A DNA stretch of 64,000 nt from Moniliella sp. 'wahieum'. Lineage: Eukaryota > Basidiomycota > Moniliellomycetes > Moniliellales > Moniliellaceae. The notes beneath the pieces were generated by a model. The model worked only from the letters and a program-made list of their open reading frames with translations. It was not told the origin of the DNA and ran no database searches. This document shows, in pieces, positions 24,712-35,049 of the stretch. Location: assembly GCA_003971905.1 (NCBI GenBank), contig RSEE01000089.1, forward strand, positions 224,137-288,136. The letters are read 5' to 3'. Position 1 is the stretch's first letter. Each line of letters starts with the position of its first letter. Position numbers and translations under genes: made by a program.

Positions 24712-26118
24712 TCAAATCAGGGCCTGAAGCTGCGCCGTAAAGCCCTCCACCAGGTAGACGCTGGTCTCATCCATGACAACCAGCCGACCTTGCCCAGCAT
24801 GGGCAAAGTCGTTGGTCAAGGACGGGAAGAAGATCTTGACCACTGGCACCCCTCGGGCGTGGACACCATGACGCCATCTGCATAGTCGGCATAGACTTGC
24901 CCTGCTGGTCCAGCTTGAGGCCATCCGGGACGCGGGTAAAGGCCCAAGAGTGCATCTTTTTATTGGCCAGTTGGTGCGTCGTCACACCGTCCCGTGTGCT
25001 GGTGAGAACATCAAACTCGTATACCGCCGACGTTTCAGTCACCTCCACCACAGCCGCTTCGGTTGCGGTCGAGGTCACGTACACTTTGGTCCCGTCGGGC
25101 GAGATTTGAATACCGTTGGGAACGGAATGCTGTCGTCAAGGGCGCGGACGAGACCGGTACGCGGGTCAAGACACCAGGTCATCAAGCGCATGGTCTGGGC
25201 GGACGGAACGTTTGGGTTTGCGCGTACCACTGCCAGAGATAGGGGTTAGTAGTGCACACAATCAGAGGATTAATCGCCCTCCGCCGTCGACCGATGCAGT
25301 AGGCCAACATACCGAGTCTGTAAAGAAGATCTGTCCGGTCGTCGGGTGGACCGAAACGTCGTTAGTCCGTTCCATTGACGGCCATACGCATTTTGCAAGC
25401 ACCTGAGGTGGGGCAGAGGCGTTCGTCCGGTCTACCAACACCACCGATGGGTTCAGCTCGCCCCGACCTTCGGTCACGAACAGTAGATGGTCAGCGCCAT
25501 AGGCCGTGCCGCCATTAATCATCTGTACATTGGTCGAGTTGACCCCAAACAACTTGACCGCCGACGTATCGTTCCATGCCAGAGCATGACCCTGTGCCTT
25601 GGCTCGTACCGCGACACTGGTGAGGTGTTGACCTCAAAGATGACGTTGGTGCGGTTGATAACCCGAGTGGCCATTAGGCGAACCGGCGTTAGAGACAAAG
25701 TAAAGGGACTAGGGTTGGGAAGAATGCGTCAGTGCTGCTTTGGAAAATAGGCAGTCCAGAAAGATATAGAAACCATAAGAACAAAACGTACATCAGTTTG
25801 CGGGTAGTAGACTGGGGCCTCGTGGGCCCAGTAGTAGTCGTCGTCGTTCTTCAAAATCTCAGTGATGGTGGCGTTGGGCCCAAGGATGGCCGTGGCCAGC
25901 TGCTGGTTGAAGATCTGGAAATGGGGCTCGGTGGCCACCTGAGAGAGATTGAGGGAGGCAGCCTGGCCAGAGAGCAGATGCGAGGGGACATAGGGCTCAG
26001 AGTAGTTGCGAGCCAAGGAAAAGAGCTGGCCATGCTGCGTCTCAGTGGGGAGATCAACGTTGAGACGCGGGGTTGCCCATGCGGAGCCAGCGAGGAAGAA
26101 GAGGAGGAGGGGGCGCAT
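24712..26118 (-). CDS. Secreted SMP-30/gluconolactonase-like beta-propeller protein
   Basis: Predicted extracellular lactonase or calcium-dependent esterase of the SMP-30/gluconolactonase/LRE superfamily. ATG at 26118 begins MRPLLLFFLAGSAWA, a clear signal peptide. The mature protein starts with FQIFNQQLATAILG and has N-glycosylation sites. A first intron lies at 25709-25791 (GTACG...CCTAG), joining YYPQTD to SLYFVSNAG. Propeller blades include NGGTAYGADHLLFVTEGRGE, RTNDVSVHPTTGQIFFTDS (family-typical ligand loop) and MYVTSTATEAAVV. The end is GRLVVMDETSVYLVEGF. At least two frame changes, near 25670 and 24880, and a probable second intron near 25240-25310. Substrate unknown. Confidence 0.75.
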
Positions 26119-26717
26119 TGCAGGAGGGAGTGTGGCTGGTGGCGGTGTGGATGTGGGTGTGGGTGGATGGGCAGGAGCGAGTTACCAGAGGATTGGCTGA
26201 TGATCGATGACGTCGATGACGGCTGCTTGCGAAGATCCGTTCTGCCGACTAAGGGGAGCATCACAGGACAACCCCACGCGGCCCCCGCTACCCCAGACGG
26301 TCTCAGGCTGCCCAGGCCCAGGGCTGCGCCCGTGCTCGCAGGCGGTGCAAAGCACCCGGCCCATTGGTCACCTGACCGGGGTCAGCGTCAGCGGTCAGCG
26401 GTCAGCGGTCAGACCAATCCCGAGCTAGTCATCGATCATCCACCTGATGTTCAGTCTCAGCATACCCGCCCGGTAAGATTCTCCCCGTGTAAGACTGCCG
26501 GTTACCAGTCTGCTCGGCGCAGACTCGACACTCCGTTTGCAATTTCAGCAAGTAATTCCAAACTGCGGTCGCTGCCCCGAAACTCCGACGCATCGCTCGC
26601 ATATACATCTACCTCTTGAATTCATATCATTGACAGAGCTTAAGGCCGGGACAGGGGAACGCTACGTCTAAATCGAACCGTTCATCTTGCGGGGGTTACT
26701 TGGAAGCGCCACTAAGG
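26119..26717. other. Intergenic region with AGCGGTC heptamers
   Basis: Upstream of the lactonase start. Four near-tandem GTCAGCG/GCGGTCA units lie at 26381-26412. Nothing else recognised. Confidence 0.5.
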
Positions 26718-27949
26718 TCAAGGAACCAGGGGGATCGCCAGGATATCAGGACCCTCCGGCTCTCGCCATCCGGTCCCGTACCCTAGGAAGCGCGTGTGGA
26801 CACGGATGAACGTGGTTGACATCCGAGCGAGGAACCATTTCCACTGAGACTTAGTAGCCAACTCCTTCCAATGCGCAAACCACTTGCCCGCCGTCTTGGT
26901 GCCGTAGTATCCTCGCGTCGTCAGAACCAGGGGGAAAAACGGCTCTTGAGTGCGTCCCTGGTACTTGGCGTTCTTGTCGCATTCTGCTTGTTCAAGCAGC
27001 CGAAGCAGTTCCTTCTCCCGGCGTTCCAAAGGCGACGCAGTGCTCTCATGCACCACCCGCCGGTACGCGCTCTGCGCCTCCTGCGATCCCGTGTCGCGCA
27101 GCGTGTGGTCTACCTCCATTCCGGTTCCTCCCAGTGCTCCGGGCCCCATCACACGGTAATCGGTGCGCTGTGCCTTCCGTCCGCGCCTCGTCCCATCCTC
27201 TTCCTCCACCATAGGTTCGTTGTGGACGTGGGTGTCGGGGATGGAGCGGAGGAGCTGGAGAATGGGCTCCCGCACTGCCTCATGCAACGCACCAAACTTG
27301 GCCTGGGTGCGGGTGCAGGACATGATGTGTTCCAGCGAGGACATGACGCCGCACTTGCACATGCTGCGCGTGTGCGGCACAGCGTGCGGAGCTGGAGACC
27401 AACCTGGACCTGCTGGTCAGAGAGCTTGAGGTACGGGACGGATGGAATGGCGGAGAGCCAGTTGTGGCTCAGCGGGTTGCTGTGCTCAACCACATGGCGA
27501 CCGTCGGCAGCGTCCAGCTTCTGGAGCAGCTCCTGTCGACTTTGCTCCCACATCTCGCGGCAGCGCTGGCGTTGCTTCGTAAATGCATTGGCCCTTGCCG
27601 TTTGCGGTCCCGAACGGTCAACATAAGTGGTAATAAGATAGTCGTTGACCTCGTTGGCCGCGGCACGGGCGTGGGGCGCGATATACGAGTAAAGCGGGCT
27701 GCCACATCCTCCCAGCCGAAGAGGCAGGCTCATGAGCATGTCGAAGTGGTCGTCCTTGGCACCTTGGGGATCCTCGTCGCCCCGGATCCGTCTGAACTCC
27801 GTACAGATGAAGGCATCAATCTCGGCCAGCACGTCGTCTAGCTCTCCTTCCATCTGCATGGTGCGGAGCAGGTGGCGCAGCTTGGTCTGGGTGCTGAGCC
27901 GCCATAGTAAGAGGCGTCCCTGGCGGGTGATGCCATCAAACTTAGGCAT
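26718..27949 (-). mobile_element. Non-LTR retrotransposon remnant: RT thumb, zinc knuckle and restriction-like endonuclease
   Basis: Two overlapping minus frames form the C-terminal part of a retroelement polyprotein. The first (27949-27380) has RLLLWRLSTQTKLRHLLR and LPLRLGGCGSPLYSYIAPHA, the post-catalytic region of non-LTR reverse transcriptases. After a frame change near 27370 the second has CKCGVMSSLEHIMSC, a zinc-knuckle arrangement. It continues with QRTDYRV, GMEVDHT and KNAKYQ, then FFPLVLTTRGYYG, spaced like a PD-(D/E)xK restriction-like endonuclease. That order (RT, knuckle, endonuclease) is the layout of CRE/R2/NeSL-type elements. The RT catalytic domain (FADD) is absent, so the copy is 5'-truncated. 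No poly-A tail or target duplication identified. Confidence 0.68.
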
Positions 27950-29462
27950 GTTCTCCCTCAGACCTACCTCTTCATAACGCAGACCCCCTTTTTACTTTAC
28001 GTAAAATTACACAAGCATGCCACAATTCCGCCCGAGGCGTAGTGGTGAATACTATTCCGCTCTCCAGCGTGGAACGGTGGACCGGGGCTACGGTGGCGAC
28101 GGGGGAACGGGTGGCTAAGGTGGCGACCAAGCACCCTCCAGCGTGGAACGGTGGACCGGTGGCTAAGGTGGCGATGGGGGGAACGGTGGCTACGGTGGGG
28201 AAGGCGGACCCGGTGACTAAGATGGCGACGGTGCACCAAGCATCAAGCTGGGGCGAAGCCCCAGCTGACCGGGCCGTAGGCCCGGTGGTCTTCTAGTTCT
28301 GAAATCAATTAACTCCGTTGGTTGCATGCCGCGTTATTACGTACGCGTACGCCAAGCCGACGAGACGGGGCGGCAACAGCCACTGCTCTCGCCTCCTCTC
28401 GCCCTCCGCCACGGCGCAGCCTAGTTGCGTCACCGATGTGGTGGGACATGTGACGCTCACCGGTGGCCAACCCCCAACCACTCGTGTCACCCGCTTGTCA
28501 CCACGTCACTATGAAAGGGAGCAGGATGATGTCGATGATGGTGGATGTATTCCAGAAGAGGAGCCCGTCAGGGGCAGAACATAAGGGAGAGTCGGACAAC
28601 AGAGTGTGGAAGGAATGTGATTTGTCAGATCTGCTTACGCGCTGACAGTCACCAGTCTGTCACATGTCACATGTCACATGTCACCAGTCACCGGTCAGAT
28701 CATCGATCACCCCGGTAACCGTGCTCGGTCGCTTGCATCCTTGAGAGCTCAGTCTGAATATCTGAGCTCTGAGCCGCTCCAAGCGCTTCTGCTGAGCGTC
28801 ACGCGTCATGGGAAGCGCACTGCGATATGCGATAGCGTGGCAGCCGCCATGAGTTCGAGATGATGTCGAGGATGATGGAGTGTTGTCTGGTGCCTGTTAC
28901 CCTTGTTCAGTTGCCGGCCGGTTGCCCACTAGCGCTTAGCCGTTACCGCGTTACCGTCTCCGCCAGAACACTCGCCTGGGGGCACAGCAGAACGGGCACG
29001 GCGCCAGTGTTGGTCTTGGCATTACTGCGCGATTACTTGTGTGACACATTGCATCCAACCAGTTTTTTGTGTAAGGCCCAAGGCGTAAGAGGCCTGACTC
29101 AGTCTGCCTTCGCCGCCACATTGATATCTTCTCCTTTTTGACTTCCGCCATATCTAAGCAGACACTTCTGGCCCTCCGCCTCTTCCCTTCTCTCTCCACC
29201 TCCCCTTTCTCCATCCTAGCGATATGGCCTGCCTGCCTCCCGGACCAGCCACCATCACCTCTTGCTGATTCCGTTTTCCCATGAGCTTTTCTGGCACAAT
29301 CCCTCGCACGGTGCGGACCACCTCGCCCCCACAGACCCCAGTCAGGCTGTCTGCACCCTCTCTTACAGCCACCCAGCTTCCCATTACACAAGGATCGACG
29401 GAACGCTTCGCGATGAGAAGAAGCACATCTCTCCTACCCCTGCTTCTTGCCTCAATGCCGAC
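27950..29462. other. Intergenic region with minisatellite-like and heptamer repeats
   Basis: Holds degenerate GGTGG(C/A)-rich repeats at 28055-28240 and a perfect ACATGTC triple heptamer at 28662-28684. Pyrimidine-rich sequence at 29150-29460 probably includes the leader of the downstream transporter gene. No gene recognised. Confidence 0.5.
28055..28240 (+). repeat. Degenerate GC-rich minisatellite
   Basis: Repeated words CCAGCGTGGAACGGTGGACC (near 28060 and again at 28139), GGCTAAGGTGGCGA (near 28113 and 28162) and GGCTACGGTGG (near 28086 and 28190) recur with variable spacing. Confidence 0.75.
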
Positions 29463-30995
29463 ATGGAGGAGGAGGACAAAGCAGAGACGGAGAGAGAAGA
29501 CCTGTTTCGGGTCGACTTTGCTCCCCAGGATCCTGCCAACCCCAAGAACTGGCATCCCTTGCGCAAGTGGCAGATCCTGATTGTGACTCTGTTACTCCAG
29601 CTGTGGGCCAACAACATATCAGCTACCTATGCTCCGGGCTCACCCTATGTGGCACAGGACTTCCATGTTAGTCCGGCGGCGGCACGGGTCGTTCAAGCGA
29701 TCTACCTGTACGGATTTGCATGTGGGCCAGTGCTTAGTGCTCCGCTGTCGGAAGACGTTGGTCGTCTCCCTGTTCTACTAGCAGGTTGCCTTAGGTATGG
29801 GTCTTTTCCAACTGCATTGTGCCCTCAGCCCCAACTATGGCTCGCTCCTTGTAGCTCGCTTCCTATCCGGTTTCTTTGCTGCGTCCACGTTCAACTCGGT
29901 TGGAACAGTGGCTGATCTGTGGATACCTGAGGAACAAGGTGGGGGGTCAATTCCTTTGGTCTGGCGGCCGAGTTGGGTGTGGTGATCGCCTCGGTCTACT
30001 CGGGATTTCTCGTGCGACGCACCCAGACGTGGCGCTGGCTTTGGCGTGACAGGCATCGTGACCGCCTTCCTCTTGCTTCGGTGGCTTTCACCGTACCGGA
30101 AACCAATCCTGGGTGTGCTGCTTTCGCGTCGGGCGCGCGAGCTACGAAAGCAAACGGGGGACAGTCGCTACTTTTCTGACCATGATCGCGCCCGTGCCCA
30201 ACGCAGCAAAATGGACACGATCCGCGAGGTGATCATCCGCCCAGCCCATATGCTACTGACCGAACCATCGTCTCGGCGTTTGCAGCCTTTGACGGGTACA
30301 ATTACAGTATCATCTATCTCTGCTTGGAGGCCGCTCCCAAGATCTATCGGAGCAGCATGGCTTTTCGCTCCCTACCAGGCCTTTGCCTTCATCGCCATGG
30401 GCGTCGGCTTCCTGCTTGCTTTTATCACCTACCCATCTCCCAGGCCTTTGTCCGCCGGGCCCAGCGGAGCTCCCTACCGGAGAAGTGGAACCTGAATCGT
30501 TACTCATTTGGGGTCTTTTCATTGCCCCACTCTTTCCTGCTAGTATCTTGTACGTCTGTCTGCCATACTTAGGCCTAGGATGAGGTTGTGCGAACTGACC
30601 TTGCTGTGCAGCTGGTTCGCTTGGACGATCCAGCCGTCAATCCCATGGGTTGTGTCTATGCTGCGCTGGCCGTGTTTGGGTACAGTCGCATGTGATCTTC
30701 ATCTTTGTCAGTGACTATACGGGGCGCATATGGCCATTACGCGGCAAGTGCTGTGGCCGGGCAATCGTTGGCGCGTGAGATCATCTCGGGCACGGCCTCC
30801 CTCATTGCAGAGCCCATGTTTAAAAACCTGCCCAGCTATGAATGGGCAGCGTGCGTACTGGCCTTTATTGCATTGCCCTTGGCGCTCATCCCGCTGGTCT
30901 TGTACAAAGCTGGGCCGTGGCTGCGCACCCACTCTCGCTTTGCCAACCAGATCGCCATGGCACGAGGGACATCAAGTCCCCGCGGCCCTCGATAA
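29463..30995 (+). CDS. MFS transporter, DHA1 drug/polyamine type
   Basis: Proton-driven exporter family of the plasma membrane (Tpo1/Flr1-like). ATG at 29463 gives MEEEDKAETEREDLFRVDF, then DPANPKNWHPLRKW, typical just before the first membrane helix. Helix 1-2 text is SATYAPGSPYVAQDF and ARVVQAIYLYGFACGPVL, and LSEDVGR matches the DHA1 loop 2-3. Later helices are GLFQLHCALSPNYGSLLVARFLSG, FFAASTFNSVGTVADLW, a cytosolic loop with RARELRKQTGD, and a last helix ending LALIPLVLYKAGPWLR. Frame changes near 29790, 29940, 30040, 30290 and 30590 are needed; an intron may lie near 30575-30610. Substrate cannot be predicted. Confidence 0.8.
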
Positions 30996-31475
30996 GCTAA
31001 TGCATATTTGTGTCTCGATAATATATGGATCTCAGTTCACTTGACGCTTCAAGCTTCAAGCTGAAGGCAGCTTCAGCTGGGATACCGGACCCACCAGAAA
31101 TCCGATTCAATGGTTATAGGTAGAGGCGATATCGAGCGTGCGTACTTTACTGGCGCAGAAGGCCAGAGGCGCCGCTCCGTGAGCGTTTCCAGACGCTAGC
31201 TCAGCCGGGCGGTTCCAGGGCCAGCGCCGTCGGGCGCCTCATCGATGTCTTCCCACAACGTGGGGGGAGGAGGCACAGGGGCAGTGTCTGTCCGTGCGCG
31301 TGCGCGACACAGCTTTGGGTGGCTGGGCACTCAGACTGAGCATGAGCCGCTGATTAATGATTGATTCGAGAGGGTATCAGTTCAGTGTTCAGTCTGAGAT
31401 CTGAGTCCTCTTAGTGCGTGTTCCGGAGGCCCTTCATCTGTCCGTCTGGGGTAACCGGAGTCGGTACCCGGTAAG
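30996..31475. other. Intergenic region upstream of YME2
   Basis: Contains an AAGCTTC heptamer pair at 31045-31068. No gene recognised. Confidence 0.45.
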
Positions 31476-34400
31476 ATGCGTACAAGCGGCGTGGGCCTTG
31501 GGGTTGTGCTCCCCCCTCCATCCTCGCCCCGCTGCCCCGCTGACCGTCCTCATGTTGGCATCCACCGCGTTCGCGCGGGCGGTGCGACCAGCGCTGCGTC
31601 CTGTGCATCCTGCGCGTCTTGTCCGCCCCCTGCCCCTGCTGCCTCCCCGCTCCCCGCCCCACACGGACATCGATACGCGTCCGACGCCCCCCCCTCGACC
31701 CCGCCAAGGCCGAACACATCCGCCACGCCATCGAGGAGGAGGAGCCGAAGCCCGAGGTTGACCATTCCTCCCGCGCTGTCACTCAGCCCGACACAGCTAC
31801 CCTCCTCACCCGCCGGGCATGGAGCAGGGCGTCATCTACCTTGACTCGGTCTTCTCCATCGCCCAAGGCAGTTGGGACCCCGTCGGGCCATGACCAAGCT
31901 GGAAGCCCCCAACTTGCTGGAGAAAGTCAAGTCGTCTCTTCCCCCCGCAAGGAGATTGGTACGATTTCCAGCTGCTGAGTGTGCGCGGTCGTCCGCGGGA
32001 TGGGGGTGCGTTCCTATACTTTGCCTATCGACCTGGGAAGGACGCACCAACGCTGGCGGAGCAGAAGGCGACGCGCTTGCGTCCATCCAGCAGACGCTGG
32101 AGCGCGCTTTTTCCGCCTCGGCCGAGGCCACACGATTCACCTCCTTTACCCCAGCCTCGGGCGTGCACATCGTTAAAGGTACGCCTTGGATCGAAGACAT
32201 GGATCAATGGCCTTCGAGCCGGCTCAAGGTCAAGCTTTCTGCCGAAGCGGGTGATCAAGCGGTTTTGGGAAGCGCTCCGCCCGTACGGCAGGATCCGTAC
32301 CATCCAAGCCATTACTCCGGTTTGGAATATCGTTGTCTTTTCCCGTCTGCGTTCGGCGGCAGCGGCCAAGAACTCGGCGCACCTCATGCGCCTCCCTGCT
32401 TTGCCCGGCGCCGAGGTGGGCACGCTCGGTCCAACGATCCGCCTCCACTATGAACAGCGGTCTCGCGCGGACGAGTTTGCTCAGTGGGCAAGCTCGCATC
32501 CCAAGGTCATGATGCCTATCATTTTTGCCCTGCTTGGTATTGTCTCGGTCACGCTGCTCGATCCGTTGCGGCCTGGATGGTGGAGCAGCACATTCGCGAT
32601 GTCTTTGACCCAGACTCGTACTGGCTTTGGCGGTGGGTGAAGCAGACGAGTGAGCGGCTGCGCCAGGAAGGCGATGCCTTGCTCGGGGTTGCATCCGACG
32701 ACGACACGTCGGCCGACGCAGAGTTGTGGCGCGACCGCAGTGCTGGCACTCGCACCCTCGTCCGCCTGTTGCAGCAGGCACCTACGACGTTCATCACGCT
32801 CACCGGCCCCGCGGGTGGGAAAAATGCCTTGCTGGACAAGGCGTTGAGAGAAAACCATCTTGTGCTTGAACTGGATGCGGCTGTGGTAGCCAAGGCGGCG
32901 CGGAAGGGGATGTGGCGCAATTGGGCTCTGGGCCAACAAACTGGCTATTGGCCTTCCCTTTCTTGGCTTAACCGTTTTGCCGGGATTGCCGATTTGGCGG
33001 CAGCAGGGCTGATTGGATCCAAGCCAGGTTTCGCCACCCCACCCGAACAACAGCTGAAGCAGCTCCTTACCACAGTTACCCAGCTCTCATGACCATTAAC
33101 CAGCAGGAGGCAAAGGCGGCCGAGCAGCGGGAAAAGAAGGCAGCGCTTGAGCGGGCCAAAGCGCAAAAGCAGCGCCTCCTCCCCCCCAGCCCGACACACC
33201 TAAGGAGGAAGGGGGCGTTGCGTCCTCGGTCGAGGAAGCGGTCGAAGGAGCTTGGAGCAAGATGGTTAGCTTTCTCCCTTCCTCTTCTGCATCCGAAAAG
33301 GACCAACCCCCAGTCACCTCTCCCGATCAGGCTGCCACCAAAGCAGCTGATGCGGGGAGGCGACCTTGACCACCGCCAAGGGCAGTACGGTCGAGTTGGC
33401 GCACGCCGAGGAACCTCCGGTGGCGACTGCCGCGGGTGGAAGCACGACGCTACCCGGCCGTCGTGATTCGTAACTTCCACCCTTTCGGGGGTCAAGGACG
33501 AAGTATTGTATACTGCTCTGGCCGAGTGGGGGGTGAGCTGGTCCAATCTGAGATTGCCAATGTGGTGTTTGTCAGCGACGATCCCGCTGGGATGAGCAAG
33601 GACTTGTCTCGTGCGTTGCCCAACAAGCCGTTTGAGGCTATCTCCTTGGCCGATGCCGACTGCTCCGCGCCCGCAAGATTGTAGCGGCCAAGATTATTGA
33701 GTTGGCGGAGCAGGAGGAGCAACGGCCAGAGCGCCTGCGCAGAGGACACCATCCAATCCCGTCTCACTTCTCTGGCTGGTGCGCCTCCCTCAGACGATGC
33801 TGCGAAAGAAGAGCATGCTTCTTCGGCTGCATCCAAGGCGGCCGAGCGGCTACGCAGTCAACTTGACTCGTCGCCCGCAGGCGCACCCTACGGAGGTCTC
33901 CGTCCTTCCACGGCAGAGTGGGTGGACAAGTTGGGTGGACGGCAGACAGACTTGTCGGACCTGGTGGAGAAGCTCAAGTTGGACAGACGGTCCAATCCGC
34001 CGTACAGTCCCTTATTGGGCACACTACCGTTGCGCTACGCAAGTCGTTTGGAGAAGACGTTGAGGAGGCGGCGACGCTTCCCTGGACGCAGGCACAAGCG
34101 TGGGGGTGATCTCCAAGCTGGCCAAGCAGGGGGAGCTTCCCTATTATGGCATTCTGTTCGGTACGTTCAAGGGAAACGAGGCCAGTCTCAAGGCCCTCGA
34201 GTCGGCCGAGGTGATTACTATCCGTCACGTGGATGGGCGCCCGTCCGCAATCCGGCCTGGCCGTCCGGTGTTCATGCACGCGATGCGGGCGCTGGTGGCG
34301 GATCCGGTGTTTGCTGCGACGCAGGTGTACCAGGCCAACAAGGCACGGATCACATACGACGAGGGGGTCATAACCCAGGTCGAGGCGGAGCTCAAGACGA

Positions 34401-34548
34401 TCAAGGAGGCGGGGATGGCGTCCACCGCGGCCGGTCGGCAGCGCGCTCGCTTCCTGCTTGACTCGGTGGCGAGGCAGAGGCCGAGCTGGAGAAGCTGTAC
34501 GCAGAAAACCTCAGGCTGCTCGCACAGCTAAACGCGACGGTAGAGTAG
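31476..34548 (+). CDS. YME2: Mitochondrial inner-membrane protein Yme2 (RNA12 domain)
   Basis: Yme2 sits in the mitochondrial inner membrane and affects nucleoid structure and mtDNA escape. An Arg/Pro-rich N-terminus (from 31476) could be a targeting signal. Then come EQGVIYLDSVFSIAQGSWDP, VKGTPWIEDMDQWPSSRLKV and FWEALRPYGRIRTI with FSRLRSA (RRM-like). A membrane segment (PKVMMPIIFALLGIVSVTLL) precedes DPLRP. The RNA12/P-loop region is TLTGPAGGKNALLDKAL, followed by GYWPSLSWLNRFAGIADLAA and FVSDDPAGMSKDLSRALP. The C-terminal block has TLPWTQAQAWGVISKLAK, GTFKGNEASLKALESAEVI and GRPSAIRPGRPVFMHA; the stop is at 34548. Multiple frame changes (near 31810, 31960, 32250, 32570, 33180, 33370, 33510, 33680, 34060). 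Family certain, exact frame not. Confidence 0.88.
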
Positions 34549-35049
34549 TGCGTGCCTTCTGCTTTGGGGCTAATGCGCGTCTACTCAGACGATCGAAAGA
34601 TGACCTTCGACGACATTTGATGCCGAGGAAAGAGGACGGGACAACATGTAGGCCCGTGCAAGGCAAAGAGAAAAATGGATACACAGCAGATTCTCAAGGG
34701 GTGCTGGATGTACTACTCTACCGACGCGGTTGAACGAGCCGATCACTTGATCAGTGACAGACTAGTGACTAGTGACGGTGACGAGGCCCCAGACCTCAGG
34801 ACCTGAGCTCAGGCCCCCCACCAGCCCACCCCTCTTCGCCCGCACTCGGCCAAGTCCCACACCGCCACTGACGCCACCATCACCCTCACCCTCACCACCC
34901 CCCCCCACCTCACCCACCCACTGACCCCACCATCACCCTCACCCTCACCACCCCACCATCACCCTCACCCTCACCCTCACCACCCCCACCCCCCCCCCAC
35001 CCCCCTACCACCCCTCATTGCCACCGCAGCCCTCCTCTTTCTCCCTGCT
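34549..35049. other. Intergenic region with C-rich tract
   Basis: ACTAGTGACTAGTGAC at 34761-34776, then a C-rich, ACCCTC-type low-complexity stretch at about 34860-35015. No gene. Confidence 0.6.
34860..35015 (+). repeat. CACCCTCACC low-complexity repeat
   Basis: Repeats of CATCACCCTCACCCTCACC interrupted by runs of C. It is similar in style, on the opposite strand, to the GGGTGAGGGTTAGGG tract near 63820-63880. Confidence 0.8.

Noticed and set aside
24107-24727. 206-codon plus-strand ORF
   Set aside because: Low-complexity Ser/Pro/His composition, no domain, and it runs into the 3' end of the lactonase gene on the other strand.
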